DNA of 64,000 nucleotides from Tanytarsus gracilentus (lineage: Eukaryota; Arthropoda; Insecta; Diptera; Chironomidae): NCBI GenBank assembly GCA_038502055.1, contig JAXRKN010000040.1:4030001-4094000 (forward strand). Direction: 5' to 3'. Positions 52,020 to 64,000 of the stretch are shown one piece after another. A program made the translations under genes and the position numbers. Position 1 is the stretch's first letter. Every line of letters begins with the position of its first letter. The notes under the pieces are model-generated. The model ran no database searches. It saw only the letters and a list, made by a program, of their open reading frames with translations, and had not been told where the DNA came from.

Positions 52020-55000
52020 CTGGTGGGCGGAAGAAATAAATTAAAATCAACACGTGTCAAAGGGTGAAAACATTAACATAAAATCTTGCGTGTAAAAGTG
52101 CAATTCGTGATTTCTTTTTTTTATGTAAATAATTTAAAGTATTTTTTCATGCTAGCAAGATTGTAAATTTTTTAAGAACATTCATGATTTACGTGATTTT
52201 TTAACACTTCCATAATTTTTATGCAGTTGAAAGAATAAAAAGTGATTTTTATATGGATGATCTCTTTAAAATATTCTCGCATATTCTTGAACCTTTACAG
52301 ACTCAACACTTTCGCCATGTATGAAGAACGCGATAAAACATTTTCAGGATAATTCATTGCATTCATTTTAATGTATAGAAAGCCACCCACTTCATAATGT
52401 ACATTTTCTGTTCTTTTCTATTAAAAGCAATTGTAGACAATAATTTTCTTCTGACATTGTGACCACAATTACATCTACCTTGAATTTGGAATTTGGTGCA
52501 TGCGTCTCGAAGCAACATTAAGCAATTTAACAATTATCTCGCCCAATAAATCACACACACCTCAATTGGGCTTTTGCTAATTGTTCTTTTAAAATGTTTT
52601 AAAAATAGTTAAGTGCGTGACAAATTGGTTCGCATCCAAATTCGTATCCGTTTTTATGTTGCCAAATTTTTAATGGGTTAATTTCGACATTTTTAAGCCA
52701 CGAAAAAAATGTCGCAGACTTTTCAAAAAATTAAATCACGTCGTCAATAAATTTCTTCCTCGATTTTGCGCATACATGTCAGAAGATTGACGTGAAAGAG
52801 TTCGTTAGACTGTTGAAATAAACAAAAATAACATAAAGCGCAATGTCACGGAGCCCATAAATGCTAATTTAAAATGTCTTTGCGCCACATACCTTTCAAA
52901 GACTCAATTAGTGGGTGTAATATACAACTCTGTGTGTCCATTCTCATTTTTCTCGGTCGCAAAATTAATATTATTATTATTTTTAAATATTTTTTCCCAT
53001 GCCTTACAATGTTCATACTTTTATATATATGTGGATTTTAGCGTGTGTGAGGACAAATGGAAAAATAAATTAAGAAAATGATTTCAATGGATGAATGAGG
53101 TAGAGTCTCATTGAATGAATGCATTGGAGTTTAAATAAATCATAAACTGTAGCGACACACGATGAAATGCTAAAACACACCACGTAGTCTCGAGAGAGAA
53201 AAAAAATAGAATTCGACATGGAAATTATGTAATTTAAAATTTGCGCTAAAGAAAGAAAAAAGCATATTGCTAAATTTATGGCAACAGCCAAACTCAAACA
53301 ATGTAAGTTAGTACAATTTAGAGTACAACAGCGACGAAAAAGATGAAAGCATAAAAATTTTGAGTATAGAGGAACGCTGTGATTTATGGCCATGCCAATT
53401 CCATAATATGTTGAGCGAAATCGAACGTTGATAAATTAACGTTCATTGTTTTTCGGCTTTTCACCTCAGATTAATTTAAATAGATCCAAAATATTTTTAG
53501 AACAAAAATGAAGCAATTTTAATAAAAATTCATGAAGCGTCACAGTAACATCCATTTTTGGAATGCTAAAAATCATTGAAGTCAAGATTGAAGCTGTAAT
53601 TTTATTTACATTAGTGTTCATGACTTTATTAATAAAAGCAAATTTAATTTTTTCCCGGGTTAAGATGAAATTACCGCGACTATAAATAAATAATCGACGT
53701 GACATGTCACACTTCATTACAATGAAGTCATTAATCTTTAAGAATAATTTTACAGCAAATAATTTCATTGACGATCATTCGTGTTAATATTAGATCACAT
53801 TACTAATTGTTTCCTGTAATTTGAAAATGCAGCCGTTTGTTGTGACGAAATGTTCAATGATTCATTGCTGTTCCATTTCAAAGCTGTGTAGAAAATTTAT
53901 TCAGCAGAAACTTTTTCCTTGACATTGGAAATGTGATTCATTTTAAAATGAGGAGCAGCACTATAATTAGTTTATTTTTAAACTCTAAGATGTCATATGG
54001 GTTATTTGTAATTAATATCTTATGCGCGTTTTTTGCATTGTTCTCACTTAATTTAACGCTCAATGTCATTTAAGCGTGGCTTCTGCGTAGCAATGCTAAG
54101 ATAATAGACAAAAACCTCTAATTTGCATGCTTTTATGTGAGCCGCTGCAACTGCCACTTAAAACCTTGAACGCGGCGTCGCTCACAATTCTTATTTTGAT
54201 TTTCTCAATTAATTCATCAATGAATTTCCTTCCCAAAATAGGAAGTGACATTTTATCACATTTAAATTAAATTTATTTTTTTCAATCGGGTGTGTTCGAA
54301 TGCAGTTTTGCACCTGATCTCATTTACACATTTGAGTAAAAGTTGTTGAACAATTTCTTCTGTCTCAATCACTTGTGGATATGTTGCATAATTTCTGCTT
54401 CATCGCATGCGACAATCATTCATGAATCTTCTTACGCAATCGGTTAAAAAAATTGTAATGTAATTATAGCATCACATACTTAAGAGCTGGAGACAGTTTA
54501 ATGATAATTTCTCTCATTCAAGTTTTTATTTTATTCAACAATAAAGTGAATCGGCATTTCACTTGTTGTCATGGTGTTCAATCGAATCTCTTTAATTTAA
54601 TTATTTTGTCAAGAGCTTAATCGTGACTCTTATAAATTCAAATATTTATATAAAAATTTTGGTTAAAAGAAATTTCAAAATTTTAATTCGAATGAAGACA
54701 TTACGAAAAGTGGAAGGAAATTCACATGAGATCATAAATCGTTTTAAAATACCGTCAATGATCATTAGAGCAGCGCGAAATATGTAATTGTTGAGGGGAT
54801 TTGAAATGTCTAACGAGCTAAACAGTCATTAAAGTTTTACCGATGGCACTCTCGCGTTTCACGTCAAGTTCAAGAGCGATATAAATTTGCATGCAGTGAA
54901 AGCAATATTTTAGCTTGTCTTTATCATCTTTAGCGATCGTGCGCTAAGTGAAAAATTTAATTCTTCTCCATTTTTGCACGAAATTTGAAATTCCGATGAA

Positions 55001-58000
55001 CTTTGGATGAATATTAAGGAATTAATCAATATGCATGACACGATGCAACTCGACCAGCCCATTTAATTAAGCAAAAACATCAAAATCTGTTTAATATTCG
55101 TGGAAGAAAAAAAGTTCATGTTTAATCAGTCTGTATTGAGGGAGAGAGAGCGAGCAATTGGCATATGGACAACGTGAGGGAGAAAAAGAAAGTTATAATT
55201 GGAAAGAGTGCACGAATTCCTGTTTTGGGTCGAGATGTGACATGTCAAATATTTTAATGATCGAGCGATTCGACGCGCTACAAGTCTCACCTTTAAATTT
55301 CCTATGTAGATGCCATTAAATAATCGCAACTTTTCACCCCAGAGGCTTAGCTGCTCCAAATATGGCACATTCGTATGTACATACAGTAATAAACTATTGC
55401 GTAATGGCAATGTATAAAATAGTTGAATTCAGGAAATTTTTTTCCTTCTCTTTTTCTTGCTTATTAACGTCACGACACGCCGTTGACGGAGTGCGTACAA
55501 AAGAGATTTGGTGAGAGAGAATTTAAGAAAAATACAAAAAACAAACATTATGCGTGGGAAATGAGTTCAAGGTTATCGACTTAAAATCATCATCACCGCA
55601 TACCATGAAATTCAAATTTGGCGATTTAATTCAATGCATGGATAAACTCTAGAGGAAGCATGAAGTGATCTCATTGAAAATGACATTCAAACAATTTTCG
55701 CTTCACAAATGAAATTATTTATGCGAAACATTTTTTTTTGAAAGAAACTAAAGCGACTCGAGATTGCTTTTTTAAAATCCGTGAATTTTCTAACAAAATG
55801 TCAACTCTCGAAAAAATGGCAGCATAAAATTTTGCATTTCTTTCTAAGTCATAACTGGTAGTCGGCTAACAACTCCGTCGCCCCGAAGAAAATTGAAAGC
55901 TCAAGATTTTTTATTTCTTCGCTAGCATCACGAGTGCGCAAATAAAGAAATTATTCAATAAGCAGTCAAAGAACTAGTTTTTTTCTCTCTTTCCTCCGAC
56001 TTTTCGCTCTTCATTCATTGAGCCGCAGCGGTAGCTTTGAATAGAGCATTAAAAAAATCAAACGATAGTGAAAGTATGACTCAACGCGATGTATGTCGGT
56101 GAAGTCGCGATGTAATGGCTTATTCCTCTTTCGTTACACTTTTCACACAATGTTATATTAAGTGCAGCGCTTATTACGTTTATGAGTCAAAAAATGTCGG
56201 TTATTGAATGTTTATGAACCGTCGATTATGATGATTAATGACGTTTCTGGTTCATTCAAATAAAAAAGCATGCCGACACGGTGCATGATGCGTGAGGAGC
56301 CGCTAATCAGTTATGCAATGAAAATTTTTCAAACTGTTTTTTTTGATGACATGATTAAGTCCGTGAATATTCCTAATTTAATCTCCGTGACAAATTCAAA
56401 TGAATTAATGAGACATGAACTCATTCAATGTCGCGATTTAATACAATTGGATGAATTTTCATTGGATTTGTTGTCTCATCCTTTCAAAGGCAAGTTCAAT
56501 GATTCAAATAACTTTTTTCGGTATGCAAATTTACTCATCTTACCATAAACAGATTGAAGGATATTTTAAGCACATAAAACATTTTATGCTGTTAATTATT
56601 TTAATCTCGAACGTTTAAAAGTTTTTAATCACATTTTATAATTTTTTTTCTAAATATTTTTCTTTCACGTTTCTAATAAAATAATTTTAATGAGTTATTG
56701 ACACTGCACCCAAAAAATATAAAATACTGAAAATTACGTTTGACTCGATCGCGCTTAAAACCACAACTGAACATGCGCTACACTGCCGCAAAATTTTTTA
56801 CGCTCAAAACGACTTTTTTTCTTCTCGCCATATCTGCGAGGAAAAGAGCAATTTGCAGCATATAAGCAAACAAAAATAAAGCCATGTGCTTTTTGACGGT
56901 TTACATCGCGAGAGCAAAAATGTACATTTTCGAGAGCGAAGGCTTTTATTTTAAACAGTTAAAAAATTTATGAGATTCGCCAAATTTGGACAGAGACTTG
57001 ATCGTAAAAATCGCACGATGACAATCCATTGAGACTTTTTTTTAGGAAACTCATTCTAAGGTGTGGGTTGTGGTTGAGTCAATAAATGAATTTTCACTGT
57101 CATGGAAGACTTTTTGTGTTTATCTTCAATAAATTAGCACATTTTGGGAGCAAAAACCGCAGGAATTTTGTTAAAACTAGCAATGTTATTTATTTTGGTT
57201 GAAAAAAGAGAGATGAATGGCAAAATTTACCTAATTTCGAGGGATCATTAATCTTTTTGAGGAAGATACAAAAAAATGTATATCACCAAGGTGAATTTAG
57301 AAGAACTTCCAAGAAAAATGTCTGCAGTAAAATTTCAGACACATCTCAATTTTAATTTATGCTGACGGATGTATTACAGTTCTTGATAAATAATTCAGTT
57401 CATGTCCATGAGACATGTTAAAATATTACATTTACTAAAATTTCTATGACGTCATCAGAATTTTAAAAAATGCAAAAATGTATTAAACATCTTAAAATAT
57501 CAGCAAGTGTAAATCTTAACAAGAAGTGATTAATTCATCATAAAAATTCCATACCATAGAAGGAATTCTGTGTCTACATACCAATTTTTTTCTATGTTAC
57601 GTACTCACTGGTCACTCACCACACGCGGAGATTTTTGCAATATATTCAAAAAGAAGATTTGTGGCTTATAATTGACCTGCAAAAATCAATCAATTGCGCA
57701 TAACGAAACCAGTGATTCAATCAACAGCTTGCTGTCGCGTTGTTTTGAATATTTCAATCATTTTTTGGCCTTAGATAATCTTTTTCTTTCGAAAGATTTA
57801 ATGCAAGTTTTTTCCTAGCCCGTTGCGAACAAAATTTTAAATAATCAATTCACTTAATTATGGTAATCATAATTTAAGGTGAGGTAGCGATGATGAAGGT
57901 ATTAAGAACAAACTCTTCCCCAAAAAAGGAATCTCACAATTAATTTTCAACTCCCCCGTCTGCACTTAATTCTTAACCATTTTCATATCCTTAATTCAAA

Positions 58001-60201
58001 CACAAAGAACAAATTTAAATTTATTTATTTTGTGCGGGTGGATATTCCCGCCAGACATATTGGGTATTATTGTAACTGTAATTTCGGTTTGTGGGGCAAA
58101 CTACCAGTAATTTAAGTACCTTCCATGACCTCCCTATTCAGATCTATAAAGCCTTTACATTATTACTCTTTACTGTGTATATAACTTGCGAAATAGCAGC
58201 GTCATTTGAAAAAAGCCACTCACCCAAAACATTCTATTTAAATGTGCACTCTATCCAATGCAAAAGAGATCTATTTCAATAGAGCTCTATTTTCTTTGTA
58301 AATTATGAAAGATTTCAATGCGTGAATCAGCGGGCAGCTAAATTAAAATTCGAGAGCTCGAACATGGAATTGTGTGATAATAAAAATGGTCTCATTATGT
58401 GTGCGAGTTCATTAAATTATTTTCAATTCAATTTCATCAAAGTCAAAAATCGCAGATCACGAAAATTTCTTTAAACCTCGCACAGCGTGACATTTTCGTC
58501 GATTACCATTCAATAATTAATATTCTGCATGTCATACGTCAGATCAAGCTTAGATTATCATTATTAAGTGGTCGAGTTGATTTTAATTGCGTGGGCGAGT
58601 TTTCTTTTTGCAATTGCTTTAATCTAAATCTCACTTTACTTTATGATGCTTGCCTGTCTCTCACTTCTCAGATCAGATGCTGATGATGTAATAAAAGTGC
58701 ATTTTCTACATCTTTTACGTGTGATCTTGTACCGGAACGCTCTCGATGCTTACGATGAGAGTTGTAAAAATGTAGTTCGCAACATGTCATTCTGTTTTCA
58801 TCCATATAGCAAACTATTTTTAATCGTAACTCGCCATGTACAAACACACACATTGCATTAAGTAATGAGACGCTCTTTTGATACTGCAAATGGAACATTT
58901 TTTTCGTCATTGCGCAATTTTATTTTTACTTGCGAAAAAAAAAGTTTAGTGTAAGATGAAATCAAATTCGAATGACCATCAGTCACTTAATTCCTTATAA
59001 AGTCAAAATGACTTTGTCAATAATTGAAATTAAATCAGATTTTAAAGTCAACAATTAATTTTTGAGCGTGTGCGCAATGTCGTAAATTAATTATTGAAAG
59101 AATTTTGTGGGAGTTTTTCTTATTATTCTAAAAGCATCTTTCTGCGTCCCCGATTAAAATTCAAAATGTGTGTCGTGAATGCAAAAGTCAAATAGCAATC
59201 ATAGAAATAAAAACAAAGCACTTTTTACTATTCAACGCTATGTATTTAAATATCTCAATTTCACGATATGATTCAATGAGTGTGATATCATCTCTCAAGC
59301 TGAGACAATCAATTATCGTTATTACAGCGTTGAAATATGAAGTCGAGGTCTTTCATCATGCCAAATTAAAATCGCTAGTTATAATCTAATAAGTGATAAG
59401 AATGTGATCATTGCCTATTATGATCGAGTCACGTTTTATGTGTTTTGTTTGCTGAATGAAATGAAATGTGAAAGAGAAATTGCAATCCAATGTGAAATGA
59501 ATGGTTCAAGTAGGGTGGGGAAGTCGCGGCTAATAATCGCTCATATGCTGATTAAATTTAAAAATTCCAGTCGTTGTCTCGCTCGACTACAACTAGGAAG
59601 TTAACCCTAAATTGGAACACAACTGTCATGAGAAAAACCACTCCATAAAATAATTTCCGAATTTATTGCGTTGTGGTCTTGTGTGCAAAATAAAATCAAT
59701 TAATATTCCGTGTGCACAAATTAATAGTTTTTTGGATTCAAATAAGGTTTTTTCCTCATCGTGCCGCATGCGATCAAGATTATCTGTGGCGCACTAAAAT
59801 AGCATCGGAATAGCATTAATGCTGCTCCCTTTAGCCATTATGCTTATGTGGTGATATTTTAATGGTTCAAACAATTGCACACGTGTGAGATTGTGCAATG
59901 AGTTAATTTCAGTTATCAATGGCGAAAAATGTTGTTCGTCCATTTAACATCTTGAGAATTGAGGTTTCTCTAAATGATCATCTATGGTAATGTGATAATG
60001 GCATCACGCAAAGAAATATTTAAAATTCAGACATCAAACACGTCGAGTGATGCGTGGGAGTATCAGCTCAAGGTTAATTTATATGAAATAAACTTGAATT
60101 TTCTATTTTGATAGCAAATGACGTCACACGCGCTTTACTGAATTTATGAATGAAAATGTTTGTTGCAGGAAACAAACGAGATAAGAAAAAAATTTACTCA
60201 C
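52020..60201. other. Gene desert 5' of the cuticular gene
   Basis: About 8 kb of AT-rich sequence. The missing 5' exon and promoter of the cuticular gene should lie here or further right. I find no ORF with signal-peptide features next to a suitable donor, and no other gene. Confidence 0.5.
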
Positions 60202-60234
60202 AGGCACTGGTGGGATTTTTAAGTTTGCCATTTC
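60202..60234 (-). CDS. Possible tiny coding exon (low confidence)
   Basis: On the minus strand a good acceptor (TCATTTCTAAG) is followed by 33 bases starting AAATGGCAAAC and then a perfect GTGAGT donor at 60201-60196. Read from its ATG (60231) it encodes MANLKIPPVP in phase 0. It could be a first exon or a micro-exon of a gene to the left, for example the cuticular gene 8 kb away, whose next exon also starts in phase 0. It is not a signal peptide, and chance matches of this quality do occur. Confidence 0.2.
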
Positions 60235-62903
60235 TTAGAAATGAGTGAGTAAGTTGAGTTGGTTTAAACCAGTAAAGGAAATGTATTAGAATATTTTTTG
60301 GTATGTGTTTAAAGTGATTTAGACTGTCCATAAAAAAACACGATTCATTAAGTTCTACTTAGCCTGTCAGCATGCACCATTAATTTTTTTCGACTGTTCA
60401 TCATGTAATTGAATTCTTTTCATCGCCGACGTGAAATATTCAATTTTTTCTGACTATCCCAAAAATTTGTCAAAATTATAATTTCGATTCTTTTTCCGCA
60501 AATTGTTTTTAATCAGCGTAGAGTGGCTTCATAAAGTAGGTGATAATTAATTGCAATGGTCATAAATTCTTGAATGTGAGGAGCGCTTTCATCACATATT
60601 TGGCAAATTTGCCAATTTCGCAAATATCCCACGAATAAACCATTGTCGAGTATCAAAAAAATATACACACACATTTTATGCTAATTTTGTAAGCGAAAAA
60701 GAAAAGCACTGACCGCATCGAAGAGACCAACTCTGAAGATGGTTCGATTTAATTTTATTTTCAGCGCAGCTGCTGGTAAAATATCTCAATTAAGAGAATT
60801 GTGTGTAAATTGTCAATTGACAATTGTCGATGGTTGTCCCTGAGAGAGAACTAGATTCACCCACCAGCTGATTTTGAATGCTTACTGTAATTTATCGATC
60901 TCCACTTAGTCGCGAATTAAAACCGATTCAAATCCTACGTTGTTCTTACGAGATCATAAGCACTTTCCGCATATTAATTGAGCATTCATAATTGATTTGA
61001 ATATGAATATTTTTTTTTGGATTTAGAATTATTTTGAAGTAGGATGATATTTTAATTGGGAATTTTTTGAAGGTCTCCCACTTACCGCTGTAAAAACTAA
61101 AAATGTTGCCAAAAATTCTCGAATCATTTTTTATCACATTAATTTAATTGAAAAATTATTTTTATTCTATTCTAAATATTTTTCACAACTTTCAGATTGG
61201 TCACACTTTTTTTTGGATTAGAGACGTTTGATTCGTTTGCGAGCTAAGTTGTCACTAAATGTGATCACATAAAGTCGATCGCGACCACTTAAAACATTTT
61301 GCGCGTGTTTCTCACTCATTTTCCTTCTCTCATTTTCTCACTGTCGGTTTACATCATTGCCAAAGCTTTTGTATATATGCGGTTTACATTTTCGCGAGTT
61401 ATAAAAATATTTCTCAGAGAGTTTTTTTGTGAAATAAAATGTTCTGAATGTGGGTGGACGTCGACTCGAGATTTTATCACTTTTAGACTTGAGATCAAGA
61501 ACCTCGAAAAAAATTACAAAAAACTAATCGCATTGGAGAAATTAAAATTAATTAGCATATTAATCTTGCACCTACTTTAAAATTTTACTTGCTGAAATGA
61601 ATAATCAAAAAAGGAAATGTTTTTTTTCAATTTTTTTTATTCATCTTTTTCTTTGCTGTCTGAATGCTACATATTTTTTTCATATTTAATAATAATAATT
61701 TGAGATAATGGTCTCATCGTGTAAGTGTGTGTGTTTCATTACTCAAGAGGTTTACATTTTCATAGATATTTTCTTAGTACATCAGCAGAAAAAAACTGTA
61801 ATCTAACTTTTAGCAATATCGCAAGACAAAAATGATATTTTCATTCTCTAAAAAATTGGCTCAACCTTTTCTTTTTGCACTTAAAATTGTTTTCATTCTC
61901 ATTGTTTTAAAGCTCATGTATGTGTGGATGTAGATGTTCAAAGGAATCTTATTTAAAAAAATTATTGTGATGAAGCTTTTAACTATTTTGGCTGTTGATT
62001 GTAATATAGCATAAAAAATTAGACGCAAAAAATATTTCCAAATATTTTTTTTACTTTAAAAATTGAAGGTAGTAACTGTTTTCAAAAGAACCATCAATAT
62101 CATAATTGTGTTATCTGCCATGTAAGTATTTTGCATAATAAATATTTCTTCTCTCGAAAATTGTGTACTTTACTAATTTTATTTAAAAATAAATTTAGCT
62201 ATAGAATGTTTTCTTTTACTACTCCTCGAGTATTCATTTCGTCTTCACATTCAAGGTTAGAGAGAGTTTGGTGTGGGGAGTTTGATTAAATTTATGAGCA
62301 AATGTCACAAGGAAATTTTTTAAATTAATTTTTCGTTTAAGTTCATAAAACATAAAAAAATCGATGTAATTGTTTTTAATGCACATTTTTTCTCCAACAT
62401 AACTTAAAAAAATTGCAAAGTCTCTGCGCACCCCATCATCAATTAAATTAACAACGAAATTGAGTGTATTTTTTTTTGGCATATCGACATTTTTAATTAA
62501 CTACAAGTCAAATATAGTTCGAGGTCGTGATTTCTTCAAGCACTTTCTGGGAGAATAATGATGATTTTCACATTTTTTTCATGAATTTAATAATAATTTT
62601 TTAAATTGCGATAAATACACTGAGAAAAGGAGTTGAGAGGATTTTTTACACATGTAGATGACAAGAAAATCAAATTAATTGATTTGAGGAAATAATTTTC
62701 GCTCTTACGGAGATAATTCAGATATAAAATCACAGAGTTGTGTACAGTATGTCGTATTATCCATTTTTCCAATATGATTGATTTTAATTTTCTTATTTTT
62801 TTTTGTTGCTAACTTTTTAATTAATTTTTTTCACTATTTTTTTTGGTTAATATTTTAACTTCTTTTTCCTCTAGAAAACAATTTCACACATTAGAAAAAA
62901 GGA

Positions 62904-62920
62904 AAGAGAGAGAGAGAGAG
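62904..62920. repeat. (GA)n tract
   Basis: Eight consecutive GA/AG dinucleotides in a purine-rich run. GAGA-factor sites look like this, but there is no nearby gene. Confidence 0.7.
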
Positions 62921-63095
62921 ATTTGAAAGTTGAGACACAAAGGATTATTTTTAAAAGTATTTTTTTTTGTCTACACCTCTCTCGACTATTTTATGAAAAA
63001 GTTGTTCGCCCCTCTCAGGTAAAAAAAAAAATAATTTAAATTTTTTTTAGTATTCAGTTTTTTTGTTAAAAATTTCATCATCGAGGTTTTAAAAA

Positions 63096-63187
63096 TAATT
63101 TTTATAGGCACAATTTTTTTTCTCAATTTTTGTTTTTTTTCTCCCTCTCGCATTTTATAATTTTTATAGGCACAATTTTTTTCTCAA
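63096..63187. repeat. Short direct repeat, 62-base period
   Basis: The phrase TAATTTTTATAGGCACAA occurs at 63096 and again at 63158, each followed by a T run and CTCAA. It looks like a local duplication. Confidence 0.7.
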
Positions 63188-64000
63188 CTCTAATTTCATT
63201 GATATAATTTTTCATTATTTGGAAAAAATCACATTATTGCACCATTTAATTTTCCATCGTTTCTATTTTAACAAACATAATATTGGAGATGTATGTGTGG
63301 GGTGGAAAAACGTTTATGAAGACAATTTTTAAGTATTTCTCATTATTTTTTTTTTCGTACAAAGTTTTGACAAATTTCCGAGATGCTGATAATGTTGCGG
63401 AATGATTAGTTGGAAACGTTCGATTCCGAATGAGATTTATAGACTGGAAATGTGTCTTTGATCATGTCTTTTATTTGTGTTAACCGAAATTTGATTTTTA
63501 TGTGCATTTTTCAGGTAACTTTAATTTTTTTTAACGCTTCAGAGTTTTGGTCTGAAAATTTCACTAAGATTAATTCAAGATGCAGTCGCTCTTTCAAATC
63601 ATGAATGGTGAAAATAATTTAATTCTTTTCTATAATCAAAATGATATGCACTTGATATTTTCAACAAAGTCTTTCATTTTGAATTATTTTAAACGCTTGG
63701 AAAAAGGAACCTGAAGTAATATCTCTGAGCATAGCTGCAAAGTGTTTTGAACAGACTTTACATCCATTCAGGACGGTTTGAATTATTTTAAAGTAATTAA
63801 TTGAAAAATTGCATCTTGAATTAATCAATTTTTTTTTCAAGCACACTTTGCATGATTGGCAAGAGTTTTCCATTTAGAGACACTTACAATAGTATGAACT
63901 TTTTTATACACTTTACACTCATGAGCGATATTAAAGAAAAAAGTAATACACAGTTTTTTTGGGAAGTTACACATTGCATTTTCATGTCATAATTTCATAG

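Larger units (their letters stand above)
60235..64000. other. Gene-free right end
   Basis: Very T-rich sequence with long homopolymer runs, a (GA)n tract at 62904-62920, and a short direct repeat at 63096-63187. No coding exon is supported. Confidence 0.5.

Noticed and set aside
56270..56548. 92-codon + frame
   Set aside because: It has no homology I recognise, no repeat and no signal peptide, and it lies in an AT-rich desert.

Overview
This window looks like nuclear DNA from a small-genome insect, most likely a nematoceran fly (midge or mosquito relative). The evidence is the strongly AT-rich intergenic DNA, short GT-AG introns of about 55-120 bases beside a few of 1.5-2.3 kb, insect-specific genes (the ecdysteroid P450 disembodied and a chitin-binding cuticular protein), and Rpl14, Usp12-46 and storkhead-box proteins of insect type. 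I cannot name the family or species from sequence alone. Gene models were joined by hand across splice sites, and every internal junction keeps the reading frame.

Layout. 1-2133: the 3' exon of an unrecognised acidic protein, then a two-exon unrecognised acidic, His-rich protein (both +). 3708-10695 (-): a six-exon storkhead-box gene (ko/STOX) of 1046 residues. 10.7-30 kb: about 19 kb with no convincing coding exon, holding two TA-flanked inverted-repeat elements (763 and 217 bp), one possible third element, and simple repeats. 30078-30977 (-): a four-exon Mpv17-family protein. 32255-33534 (-): Usp12-46 deubiquitinase. 36899-40738 (-): a DUF1295 membrane protein whose frame stays open for 74 codons past its TAG stop. 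41343-42597 (+): LETMD1. 42856-43738 (-): a small basic protein with NP[KN]F repeats. 44128-45266 (+): RpL14. 45653-47403 (+): disembodied (CYP302A1). 47501-49497 (-): a secreted Cys-rich protein built from three 327-bp tandem units. 50674-52019 (-): a cuticular protein with two RR-type chitin-binding segments, 5' exon not found. 52-64 kb: about 12 kb with no convincing gene.

The 30-52 kb block is compact. Genes sit head-to-head (DUF1295/LETMD1; NPKF protein/RpL14) or tail-to-tail (LETMD1/NPKF protein; dib/Cys-rich) with gaps of about 0.1-0.6 kb, so shared promoters and overlapping 3' UTRs are likely. Nothing shows that the genes form one pathway, though three (Mpv17-like, LETMD1, dib) belong to families with mitochondrial or organelle-membrane members. 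The two deserts flank ko and the cuticular gene and probably hold distal exons and regulatory DNA. The most interesting observations are the candidate stop-codon readthrough in the DUF1295 gene, the Asp-to-His change in the I-helix of disembodied, and a possible GC-AG intron directly after the RpL14 start codon.
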